8,208 bases of DNA from CAYMLQ01 sp964390795 (GTDB lineage: Bacteria; Verrucomicrobiota; Kiritimatiellia; RFP12; UBA1067). Numbering within the stretch: position 1 is the stretch's first letter; every line of letters begins with the position of its first letter. Shown here in pieces: positions 1-7,000 of the stretch. Made by a program: the position numbers and the translations under genes. The notes beneath the pieces were generated by a model. That model was not told the DNA's origin. It did not search any database and was given only the letters and a program-made list of their open reading frames with translations. The stretch is from contig CAYMLQ010000281.1 in assembly GCA_964390795.1 (NCBI GenBank), positions 1 through 8,208 on the forward strand. The letters run 5' to 3'.

Positions 1-429
1 CACGCCGTGATCGTCTGCGACCGCTGCACCGACATCCATAACCCCAACGTCGTGCGCGCCTCGACCGGCACGCTCTTCTCCGTGCCCGTGGTCGAGGCCG
101 AAAGCGACGAGGCGATCGCCTTCCTGCGCGGGCGCGGCTTCTGCATCCTGGCCACCACGCCCCACACGGAGCACCTCCACAGCAGCGTGCCGCTCACCGG
201 CAACGTGGCTATCGCCGTCGGCACCGAGCAGTACGGCCTGACGGAGAAATGGATGGGCGCGGCCGACCTGCGCGTGCGCATCCCGATGTTCGGGCTGGCG
301 GACTCCCTCAACGTCGCCTCCGCCACCACCATCCTGCTCTTCGAAGCGGTGCGGCAGCGCATCGCCGCCGGGCAACTGAGCGTCCCGCCGGCCGAGGCGT
401 GGCACGGCGAGGAAACCTTCGACGCATGA
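1..429 (+). CDS. SpoU/TrmH-family RNA 2'-O-methyltransferase, C-terminal part (5'-truncated by window edge)
   Basis: The frame is open from the first base, so the true start lies upstream of the window; about 142 residues are visible. They form the SpoU (SPOUT) catalytic fold, which transfers a methyl group from S-adenosylmethionine to a ribose 2'-OH in tRNA or rRNA. Motif 1 is the NPNVVRASTG stretch (bases about 37-69), containing the conserved Asn and Arg. Motif 2 is VAIAVGTEQYGL (about 208-240), and motif 3 is IPMFGLADSLNVASA (about 280-324), whose SLN lines the knotted cofactor pocket. All expected motifs are intact, so the enzyme should be active. The RNA target cannot be told from this part, because the N-terminal substrate-recognition region is missing. 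The stop codon overlaps the start of the next gene (ATGA), which suggests co-transcription and translational coupling. The GTG at base 7 is not the real start: homology to motif 1 is already under way there. Confidence 0.9.
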   Translation, partial: HAVIVCDRCTDIHNPNVVRASTGTLFSVPVVEAESDEAIAFLRGRGFCILATTPHTEHLHSSVPLTGNVAIAVGTEQYGLTEKWMGAADLRVRIPMFGLADSLNVASATTILLFEAVRQRIAAGQLSVPPAEAWHGEETFDA

Positions 430-1409
430 TCACAGCCGTCCTCACCTCCATTCTGCCGGTCTGCCTGCTGATGGCGCTGGGCGCGGCGTTGTGCCGGTTC
501 CGCTTCCTGCCGGACACGTTCTTCGCGCAGATGAACCGGCTCGGCTTCTGGCTGCTGCTGCCGAGCCTGCTGTTCAGCACCATCGCAAAGGCACCCGCCG
601 AAGCGGGCGAGGCGGGCCTGAAGGTCGGGCTGCTGCTCTGCGCCTGCGCCGTGGCCATCACGGCCGCAGGCTGGCTGACCGCACGCTGGCTGGCCCTGCC
701 CGGACCCTCCGCGCGCTCCCTCATGCAGGCCGCGATGCGCGGCAACCTGGCCTACACCGCCCTGCCGGTGATCCTCTACACCTTCGGCGAACACGCCCCG
801 GCCTCGGCCGTCGCCGCCTTTGCGCTGGCCCCGACCATCCCGTTCTACAACTTCTGGGCCGTCCTGATCCTGACGCGGCCGGACGCGGCCTGTGGCATGG
901 GCGTCCCGCCCATGAGAGGCACCGGCGAGAGGCCCGCGCCACCGCTTTCTGGCCGCCTGCTGCGCACGCTTGCGGCGGTTCTGCGCAACCCGCTGATCAT
1001 CGGCTGCATCCTCGGGCTCTTCTGCATGAAAAGCGGCTGGCAGTTGCCGGCCGGCGTCTTCAAGGCCGTCGAGGCGCTGGGCCGCGCCGCGCTGCCCTGC
1101 GCGCTGCTGGCTCTGGGCGCCGACCTGACGCCCGCGCGGCTGCGCGCCAGCTTCCGACCGGCCTGCGCGGCCACGCTGCTGAAGCTGGCGGGCATGCCGC
1201 TGGCGGGGTACGCCTTGGCGCGCGCCTTCGGGATGGACGGCGAGCTGCTGCTGATCGCCCTGCTCTTTCTCGCCAGCCCGTGCGCGGTCACCTCTTACGT
1301 GATGGCCGACCAGATGGGCGCCGACAAGGCGCTGGCCGGCTCGGCCATCGCCCTCAGCACCCTGCTCTGCCTGCCGGTCATGGCGCTGATCCTCGTCCTG
1401 TTCCGGTAA
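426..1409 (+). CDS. AEC (auxin efflux carrier) family transporter
   Basis: This 327-residue polytopic inner-membrane protein is of normal length for the AEC family, bacterial secondary transporters usually linked to small organic acids such as malate or malonate. About ten hydrophobic segments are visible, five on each side of a hydrophilic central loop (residues about 153-175). Family-like stretches include RGNLAYTALPVI before the loop, RNPLIIGCILGL just after it, and LGRAALPCALLALGADL further on. The start is the ATG of the ATGA overlap with the upstream methyltransferase; a GAGGA at 409-413 is a weakly placed ribosome binding site, so coupling may matter more. In-frame starts further upstream would add a low-complexity Arg/Pro-rich shadow of the methyltransferase. 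The central loop carries GMGVPPM (residues 157-163), encoded by a palindromic repeat described separately, which appears tolerated because it falls between the two membrane halves. The substrate is not predictable from sequence. Confidence 0.88.
   Translation: MITAVLTSILPVCLLMALGAALCRFRFLPDTFFAQMNRLGFWLLLPSLLFSTIAKAPAEAGEAGLKVGLLLCACAVAITAAGWLTARWLALPGPSARSLMQAAMRGNLAYTALPVILYTFGEHAPASAVAAFALAPTIPFYNFWAVLILTRPDAACGMGVPPMRGTGERPAPPLSGRLLRTLAAVLRNPLIIGCILGLFCMKSGWQLPAGVFKAVEALGRAALPCALLALGADLTPARLRASFRPACAATLLKLAGMPLAGYALARAFGMDGELLLIALLFLASPCAVTSYVMADQMGADKALAGSAIALSTLLCLPVMALILVLFR
896..940. repeat. Intragenic bipartite palindromic repeat (MGVPPM-type) inside the AEC gene
   Basis: Two adjacent hairpins lie in the coding sequence. 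The first, CATGGGCGTCCCGCCCATG (896-914), has perfect 8-bp arms around a TCC loop. The second pairs GGCACCGGC (918-926) with GCCCGCGCC (932-940) around GAGAG, with 7 of 9 positions paired. Translated in the gene frame, the first gives GMGVPPM. From memory, a dispersed element of two such hairpins, often read as MGVPPM and HGRDARAT, occurs widely in Verrucomicrobiota and related genomes; this copy looks like one with a decayed second half. The hairpin geometry is seen directly; family membership is inference. Confidence 0.65.
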
Positions 1410-1418
1410 AAATCCGCA

Positions 1419-1447
1419 TTGCGCTATTCGGGCGGCGGTTCTACAAT
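1419..1447 (+). promoter_or_regulatory. Sigma70-like promoter for the oxidoreductase gene
   Basis: TTGCGC (1419-1424) and TACAAT (1442-1447) are separated by exactly 17 bases, within the only gap between the AEC stop (1409) and the oxidoreductase start (1493). The -10 matches the consensus at five of six positions and the -35 at three or four. Transcription would start near 1454, leaving a leader of about 40 bases. The -10 box is flanked by GGCGG (1434-1438) and CCGCC (1450-1454), a small inverted repeat that could be coincidental. Confidence 0.6.
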
Positions 1448-1478
1448 CTCCGCCATGTTCTAACCTGTGTCTCCTTTG

Positions 1479-1484
1479 AAAGGA
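1479..1484 (+). promoter_or_regulatory. Ribosome binding site fixing the oxidoreductase start
   Basis: AAAGGA lies eight bases before the ATG at 1493. It picks this ATG, directly followed by a twin-arginine signal peptide, over the long open extension upstream, which is only the AEC gene read in another frame. Confidence 0.7.
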
Positions 1485-1492
1485 ATCGGTTC

Positions 1493-2866
1493 ATGCGTCG
1501 TCAGCTCTCTCTTTCCCGCCGCGGCTTCCTTGCCTCTTCGGCTGCCTGCGCGGCCTTCACCCTCCCCGCATCCCGCGTGTTCGGCCAAGCCGTCACCGCG
1601 CCGCCCAGCGGCCAGTTCCGCTTCGCCCAGATCGGCGCCGGCGGCAAGGGCGAAAGCGATCTGAATAACACTGTCGGGGCCGGCGGCATTCTCGTCGGCA
1701 TGTGTGACGTCGACCCCAAGAAGGCCGAGAAGAACTACAAGAAATTCGCCGATGTGCCGAAGTTCTCCGACTACCGCAAGATGCTCGACAAGCTGGACAA
1801 GGAGATCGACGGCGTGGTCATCTCCACGCCCGACCACACCCACGCGGTCGCCGCGCTCGACGCGATGCGCCGCGGCAAGCACGTCTACGTGCAGAAGCCG
1901 CTGGCCCGCACCTTCGAAGAGTGCCAGCTCATGCTGGAAGCCTCGCGCAAGTACAAGGTCGTCACCCAGATGGGCAACCAGGGCCACGCCGGCGCGGGCC
2001 TGCTCCTCTGGAAGAAGATGATGGAAGGCAACGCCTTCGGCGACATCCAAGAGGTCCACACCTGGTCCAACCGCCCGATCTGGCCGCAGGGCATGACGCA
2101 GGCCCCCGCCGAAGAGCCGATGCCCGAAGGCATGGACTGGGACGCGTGGATCGGCCCGGCCCAGATGCGCCCGTTCTCCTCGGCCTACGCGCCCTTCAAG
2201 TGGCGCGGCTGGTGGGACTTCGGCTGCGGCGCCATGGGCGACATGGCCTGCCACAACATGGACCCCGCCTTCTGGATCCTTGAACTCGGACTGCCGACCT
2301 CGATCAGATGCGAAGCCTCGGCGCCCGCCGGCATCGCCTATCCCGCCTGGTCGATCATCGAGTACACCTTCCCCGCCACGAAAGCCTGCCCCAAGGGCAT
2401 CAAGATGACCTGGTACGACGGTAAGAAGCTGCCGGAGAAACCCGCCAACTCCCACCCGGAGTACAAGCTGGGCGACAACGGCTGCATGATCGTCGGCTCG
2501 AAGATGACCGCCGTCGGCGGCTCGCACGCCTCGCCGCCGCTTCCCGTGGCCCTCGGCAAAGAAGCGTATGGACCGGCGGTGAAGGACGCCGAGCGCCAGT
2601 GGCGCGAAGTCTCGAAGCAGCTCAAGGGGTGCGATCACCACAAGCAGTGGGTTGACGCGTGCCTGGCGCACGACATGAAGACGCCCGGCAGCACCTTCGA
2701 ATATTCGGTGCCGATGACCCAGGCGATCCTGCTGGGCTGCCTCGCGCTGCGCTTCCCCGGCAAGGAGCTGAAGTGGGACAGCAAGAAACACCAGTTCACA
2801 AACCTGCCTGAAGCCAACCAGTGGCTCGCCTCCAAACCCCGCGCCGGCTACGAGCTGAAAGTGTAA
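1493..2866 (+). CDS. Tat-exported Gfo/Idh/MocA family oxidoreductase
   Basis: This 457-residue NAD(P)-dependent oxidoreductase acts on sugars, sugar alcohols or glycosides. Residues 1-33 form a Tat signal (SRRGFL at 8-13, a hydrophobic stretch, cleavage probably near FGQA at 30-33), so the folded, cofactor-loaded protein is probably exported. The Rossmann domain follows, with GAGGKG at 48-53 and Asp72 at the end of the second strand. TPDHTH sits at 112-117 and QKP at 134-136, where most of the family has EKP. The C-terminal substrate domain contains WWDFGCGAMGDMACHNMD, with Asp250 and His254 in the usual catalytic neighbourhood. The layout matches the exported Gfo/Idh/MocA subfamily that is abundant in Planctomycetes and Verrucomicrobiota. 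The next gene encodes a secreted DUF1080 protein, so a 3-dehydrogenase acting on glycosides is a reasonable inference. The exact substrate, and how the cofactor is recycled outside the cytoplasm, are unknown. Confidence 0.9.
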   Translation: MRRQLSLSRRGFLASSAACAAFTLPASRVFGQAVTAPPSGQFRFAQIGAGGKGESDLNNTVGAGGILVGMCDVDPKKAEKNYKKFADVPKFSDYRKMLDKLDKEIDGVVISTPDHTHAVAALDAMRRGKHVYVQKPLARTFEECQLMLEASRKYKVVTQMGNQGHAGAGLLLWKKMMEGNAFGDIQEVHTWSNRPIWPQGMTQAPAEEPMPEGMDWDAWIGPAQMRPFSSAYAPFKWRGWWDFGCGAMGDMACHNMDPAFWILELGLPTSIRCEASAPAGIAYPAWSIIEYTFPATKACPKGIKMTWYDGKKLPEKPANSHPEYKLGDNGCMIVGSKMTAVGGSHASPPLPVALGKEAYGPAVKDAERQWREVSKQLKGCDHHKQWVDACLAHDMKTPGSTFEYSVPMTQAILLGCLALRFPGKELKWDSKKHQFTNLPEANQWLASKPRAGYELKV

Positions 2867-2883
2867 GCGAAAGGCCAACCACA

Positions 2884-2975
2884 TTCTTAATCCTAATCCT
2901 AATCTTAATCTTAATCCCTTTCCAGGCAACCCAAGCAGCACGGATTAAGATTAAGATGACGATTAAGATTATGAA
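2884..2975. repeat. Inverted array of CYTAAT hexamers (long imperfect hairpin)
   Basis: The left arm holds five tandem hexamers (2886-2915: CTTAAT, CCTAAT, CCTAAT, CTTAAT, CTTAAT) followed by CC. The right arm starts with GG and holds five hexamers of the complementary type (2944-2973: ATTAAG, ATTAAG, ATGACG, ATTAAG, ATTATG). The arms 2884-2917 and 2942-2975 pair at 30 of 34 positions, including a perfect 16-bp block (2902-2917 with 2942-2957), around a 24-base centre. The element is AT-rich within a GC-rich region and begins 17 bases after the oxidoreductase stop. No T-tract follows, so it is not a classical intrinsic terminator. It could stabilise the transcript end or be a dispersed repeat. 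Confidence 0.8.
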
Positions 2976-3010
2976 GAGTCAGTAATCACAACTCTTTATC
3001 ATTCCAACCC

Positions 3011-3016
3011 AAAGGA
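3011..3016 (+). promoter_or_regulatory. Ribosome binding site of the DUF1080 gene
   Basis: AAAGGA lies seven bases before the ATG at 3024, the same core and nearly the same spacing as at the oxidoreductase gene. It supports this start, which is directly followed by a signal peptide. Confidence 0.7.
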
Positions 3017-3023
3017 TCCTACC

Positions 3024-3716
3024 ATGCACACCACCACCTCTCGCCTCCTCACCCTCACCCTCGCCGCGCTTACGCTGAGCCTCGCCGCCCCGCTCCAGGC
3101 GGAAGACAACGCCCTCACCGACCAGCAGAAGACCGACGGCTGGGTCGCGCTCTTCGACGGCAAGACGCTCGACGGCTGGGCCGTCAAGAGCGGCTTCGCC
3201 ACGTACAAGGTCGAGGACGGCGCCATCGTCGGCACCACCGCCTCCAACAGCCCCAACAGCTTCCTGACCTCGGCCAAAGCCTACGGCGACTTCGATCTGA
3301 CCCTGGACGTCAAGCTGGACGACGGCGGGCTGAACTCCGGGCTACAGGTCCGCTCCTCGCTCAAGGGCGACAAGTTCGGCGGACGCCTCACCGGGCCGCA
3401 GGTCGAGATTTGCCCCGGCGTCGCGGGCTACATCTACGGCGAGGCTACGAAGTACGGCTGGCTCTCGCAGGAGCGCAAGCCCCACAAGCTCTTCCCGCTC
3501 CAGCAGTGGGTTTCTTTCCGCATCCGCGCGGTGGGACCGAAAATCGAAACGTGGATCGGCGGCGAGAAGGTCACTGAGCTGACGCTTCAGAACGAACTCG
3601 TGACCGAGCACGCCGAGGGTTTCTTCGGCCTGCAGGTTCACGGCGTCGGCGCCAAGGGGCCCTTCACCGTCCGCTGGAAGAACATCTACCTCAAGCCGCT
3701 GACCGCGGCCAAGTAG
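3024..3716 (+). CDS. Secreted DUF1080 (3-keto-disaccharide hydrolase family) protein
   Basis: This 230-residue protein has a Sec signal peptide (residues 1-26, cleavage probably after LQA) and one DUF1080 domain, a concanavalin-like beta-sandwich also named 3-keto-disaccharide hydrolase. Hallmarks are GWVALFDGKTLDGW (39-52), YGDFDLTLDVKL, NSGLQVRS, GPQVEI, WVSFRIRAVGPKIETWI and the closing GLQVHG...RWKNIYLKPL. Its length is typical of a single-domain member and nothing is truncated. Some members are known to cleave glycosides whose C3 hydroxyl has been oxidised to a ketone; others are uncharacterised. The gene follows a Tat-exported Gfo/Idh/MocA oxidoreductase on the same strand, a pairing that suits oxidation followed by bond cleavage outside the cytoplasm. 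The 157-base gap is largely filled by a hairpin-forming hexamer array and shows no obvious promoter, so co-transcription with the oxidoreductase is possible but unproven. Confidence 0.88.
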   Translation: MHTTTSRLLTLTLAALTLSLAAPLQAEDNALTDQQKTDGWVALFDGKTLDGWAVKSGFATYKVEDGAIVGTTASNSPNSFLTSAKAYGDFDLTLDVKLDDGGLNSGLQVRSSLKGDKFGGRLTGPQVEICPGVAGYIYGEATKYGWLSQERKPHKLFPLQQWVSFRIRAVGPKIETWIGGEKVTELTLQNELVTEHAEGFFGLQVHGVGAKGPFTVRWKNIYLKPLTAAK

Positions 3717-3831
3717 CCTCCTTGAATCGGGATCGCGTGGGCCAGCGCAGACAAGACATGTTGTTACGGCTTCAGCCAGCCCAAAGCACCGGTTCCGAAG
3801 GGTGCCAAAACAGGCATTTGAGCTTTCGCAC

Positions 3832-3855
3832 GCAAAGACCCGGAGACCCAAAGAT
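3832..3855. repeat. Degenerate tandem 8-mer (GCAAAGAC-type)
   Basis: Three consecutive 8-base units, GCAAAGAC, CCGGAGAC and CCAAAGAT, are preceded by CAC. The second and third differ from the first at three and two positions. This resembles a decayed copy of the CGCAAAGACGCAAAG-type tandem repeat that I recall from intergenic regions of many environmental bacteria. With only three imperfect units, chance cannot be excluded. Confidence 0.4.
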
Positions 3856-3981
3856 GGGAGGGAGAGAATCACCTTGTCTCATCTTGGGTAACCATATTAT
3901 TTTCCGTCGAGATCAGGAAACCTGAAGTTACAGAACAAGGTAGGCCGTGTCTCACATGCGTGCCGTGCGATCTCGGGGTAG

Positions 3982-4013
3982 GGCGGGATCCCCGAACCCG
4001 CCGCCGATCCCCG
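3982..4013. repeat. GC-rich inverted and direct repeat
   Basis: GGCGGG (3982-3987) pairs with CCCGCC (3997-4002) around ATCCCCGAA, and GATCCCCG occurs twice (3987-3994 and 4006-4013). The compact GC-rich dyad in a gene-free stretch looks like a REP-type dispersed element. Copy number cannot be judged from one window. Confidence 0.4.
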
Positions 4014-4030
4014 TGTCGCGGCAGTACCCT

Positions 4031-4051
4031 GCGGACGCCTGCGGGCGCCGC
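4031..4051 (-). terminator. Stem-loop abutting the stop codon of the DUF2723/TPR gene
   Basis: GCGG (4031-4034), a bulged A, CGCC (4036-4039), the loop TGCG, then GGCG and CCGC (4044-4051) form an 8-bp GC stem directly after the minus-strand stop codon at 4052-4054. No T-run follows in the minus direction. It is therefore better read as a transcript-end stabiliser or Rho-dependent end structure than as an intrinsic terminator. Confidence 0.4.
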
Positions 4052-7000
4052 TCAGCGCAACCGTCGGATCTCGGTGCGGAGTTCGTCAGGAAGGGCGACC
4101 TTGGCGGCTTCAAGCGCCTTCACCTGACGCAGCACGGCCTCCGCGTCACCCTTTTTGAGCAAGACGCGCAGGAGCGTGAGTTGGTAGGCCGGGCGGCTGG
4201 AGTCCCTTTCAATGGCCTTTTCCGCCTCGCGCGCGGCCTCGCTTAACTGACCGAGGTCGCAGAGGATGCAGGCCAGCGTGTCATGGGCGGTCGTGAGCCC
4301 GGCATCCCGCTCAAGGGCACGCCGCGCGAAAGGCTCCGCCTCTTGCGGCCTGCTCAGGAGCCGGAGCGTTTCGGCCAGATCGTTACAGACGTTTGCCGAC
4401 GGCTCCTTCGCGAGGCTCCTCCTAAAAAAGTCCTCCGCCTCGGGAAGTTTGCCTTTCGCCAGCAGGACGGAGCCCAGCAGGTAGTTGGCAAGCGCATGAT
4501 CAGGATCCAAGCGCAGCAGGGCTCGCGCATCGGTTTCCGTGAACGCCGGATGGTTGAGCACCATGTCGGCCGTCAGCACAGATTTCCACACGCTCGGCTG
4601 CGCGGCGTTCATGGAGAGGGACTTCAGCAGCGCCAGGCGGGCCTCCTTAACCCAGGACGGGCCCTTCTTGAGGAGCAGCGTCCCGCGGATAGCCTGAACC
4701 AGATAGAGGTCGTAGGGCTTGAGGGCCTTCTGCATCTGGGGCAGAAGAGCCTGCTCGATCTGAACGGTGTCGCCCTGCTTCATGTGTACCTCGGCGAACT
4801 GGCCCCAGTAGCGCGCATTCTCCGGGTGGTCTTTCGTGGCCGCCGCAAGCAGCACACGAGCGCGGGGCAGATCCTGCCTGAGAAGGGCCAGATCAATGGT
4901 CAGGGAAAGCAGGTCGGCCTGCTCAGCCCCCGCCACAGAAGCTTGGCCCAGAAACTTCTCCGCCTTGTCGGCGTCGCTTCGGGCCAAGGCCAACCGGCAG
5001 AGCCCCAGCAGCGCGCCCCGCTTGCTCTGCTCGCCCTTCAGTGAGGCCTCATAGCACTCCTCGGCTCGGGCGGTGTCTCCCAACTGCTCGTAGTAGATGG
5101 CCTTCTCGAGGAGCGTGGCGGAACCCGCTTGATCGGCCAGTGAGAGCGCGTTCCGAAGCTTGGCAGTCGCCACGGCGTGCATGCCTGCAGCCTTCCACTG
5201 CCGGGCCTGCTGCTGGTAAAACTCGGGTTGCCGGATGGTTCCGTACCGCTGGAGGATACCCTTCAAGCCCAAAGCTGAGTTGCCTCGATCCGAAAACAGG
5301 CTCTTGACGCGCTTCTTGAGCTGGTCATGAGTCTCGGGGTACAGTTGCTTAGCGATAGCCAGCGCGCAGACGTTGAGCGCCGCGCTGACATTCTGGGGGT
5401 CGATCCTGAGCGCGTCCGAGTAGGCCTGGTAGGCGGCTTCTGGCTCTCCCAACTCCTCCAGCAGGACGCCCAGCTCGGTCGCGGCGAACCCCACGCGCAG
5501 GCGGAGCGCCTCGCGAAGCGCGTCATACGGCCTTGGCTGTCCGCCCGGCTCAGACGCCAGCAGGGGCGCGACCCGCTCAATAAAACTCCGGTTTTCTTTG
5601 ACGAGGGCTGCCACGTCCGGTTTTTGCTCCGGGCGGAAGCCTCCGAAAGCCACGCCCTCCGGCACGGCTCTGTAGCCGCAGGCGGTCCACAGATCGGGCG
5701 TCGCTTCGATCAGAACGGCTGAACAGGCGTTCGTGTCTGTGTTCAGCCACTCTGCGACGAGCCGCAGCGGACTGAGCGAAAGCGCGTTCTGGAGGCGCTG
5801 GCGGTTTTGCCCTTCGAACAGCGGGCTGGCGTCGAGGACGCCTCGCAGCCGCTCTTGCTCCCTTACGCTATCCCGCGCGCGGAGACTGACGAGCACCAGC
5901 GGACGCTCGCACGCGAGGGCCTGGAGGCGCAGATGATCGTCGAGCATGCCGCTGGTGACCAGACAGGTCCGGCCCTTCAACGCCGCCAGCAGTTCGCGGG
6001 CCATGGCATCGGCAAAGGCACCGCGGCCAGCACGCACCAGGGGAAAGCTGCGCAGGGGCGACACGAAGGCTGTCAGCAGGAGCAGCGGGAGAATGACTTT
6101 GGCGAACGCTTGGACGAGCGTCAACTGGCGGCTGCGCACGAGTGTCCGCGCCTCGCCCGGCCGGGTTGCGCTCGCGGCCTGCGGACGCTTGCCTACAGCC
6201 AAAACGGTATAGGCTGCGGCAACCGCGACGGCGGCGCCCAGCGCCAGGACGGCATGGGCAAAGACGGGCAGATGGCCGATGGGCATGAAGACGAAATAAG
6301 GCGCCAAGGACACGTGCAGAAGCCCCGGCACAACGGCGAGCGTCAGCAGAACAAGCACGATGACCGTTTCGATCCGTCTTTGGCGAAACAGGGCCTTTCG
6401 ACCAAACACCAATAGCCCGGACGCCATGCCAACCTGGATCAGGGGGAGAGCCCAGCCATAGGCGGGAAAGAAGGTTTTGGCCTCGCGGTAGAGGCTAAAC
6501 GGGGCCGAGCGCAGGAAGGCGCCGCACAGCTCGGGGCCCGTTAGCGCTGCCGTGTTGCTGGCGTTCAGTTTATACGCGGCAAGCATGAGCGCGAGGCCGG
6601 CCACGCCGGCCAAGGCGAACCTGCCGAGCATGGCGAACCGCTGGCGCGAGGCGAGCCCGACCTTCAGCAGGAGAAAGGCATAGCCAGGGAGCATGAACAG
6701 AAAAACAGGCGTTTCAAAGAGACCGCAGGTGAAGAGGGCGGCGGAAGCCAGCAGCCGGGGGGTTCTCCACGCGTTCCGGGCGGTCGGAAAGAGGCTCAAG
6801 GCTACGAGCGCCAGAAGCAGGTCGAAAGGGCCGCGGTCGAGGCGGGTGGCCGCCGACCAGAACGGCGCTGAAACGACCAGGAGGAAAGCGGCAAGAAGTC
6901 CACTCCAGACGGCGACCCGCCGGACACGGGTATTGTAGACGGCAAACTCCGGCGGCATTTCGGCGACCGCCGCCGCCTCAGAAGACCGTTTGCGACCTTC

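Larger units (their letters stand above)
3717..4051. other. Non-coding convergent intergenic region with degenerate repeats
   Basis: This 335-base stretch lies between the 3' ends of two convergent genes. I see no convincing gene in it; a 67-codon open frame at 3722-3925 lacks a ribosome binding site and any recognisable motif. It holds weak inverted repeats: GCACC/GGTGC (3786-3805); CCCAAAGATG (3847-3856) with CATCTTGGG (3880-3888), one base bulged; and TCAGG-AAA-CCTGA (3913-3925). None is followed by a clean T-tract. It also contains an 8-mer array, a GC-rich repeat and a stem-loop at its right end, listed separately. The patchwork looks like accumulated repeat remnants. Confidence 0.6.

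Noticed and set aside
491..1492. Long open extension upstream of the oxidoreductase, giving a 791-residue reading frame
   Set aside because: The extra 334 codons are the AEC transporter gene read in another frame. They are Arg/Ala/Gly-rich with no family pattern, while the ATG at 1493 has a ribosome binding site and is followed by a Tat signal.
1460..2941. 493-codon open frame on the minus strand opposite the oxidoreductase
   Set aside because: It is an antisense shadow favoured by GC-rich codon bias. Its composition (Gly, Val, Leu, Ala, Arg, His) is not protein-like, and the plus strand encodes a clear conserved enzyme.
2886..2973. CRISPR-like array
   Set aside because: The units are 6-base tandem hexamers without spacers, arranged as one inverted pair; there are no cas genes nearby.
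3786..3805. Intrinsic terminator for the DUF1080 gene
   Set aside because: The stem is only 5 bp with a 10-base loop, and it is followed by CAAAA rather than a T-run.
3722..3925. 67-codon plus-strand open frame after the DUF1080 gene
   Set aside because: It has no ribosome binding site and no recognisable motif, and it runs through a degenerate tandem 8-mer and inverted repeats.
4283..5044. 253-codon plus-strand open frame, and other plus-strand frames across 5300-7400
   Set aside because: They lie opposite the DUF2723/TPR gene, whose TPR and membrane patterns are clear. The plus-strand translations are Arg/Gln/Gly-rich and have no motifs.
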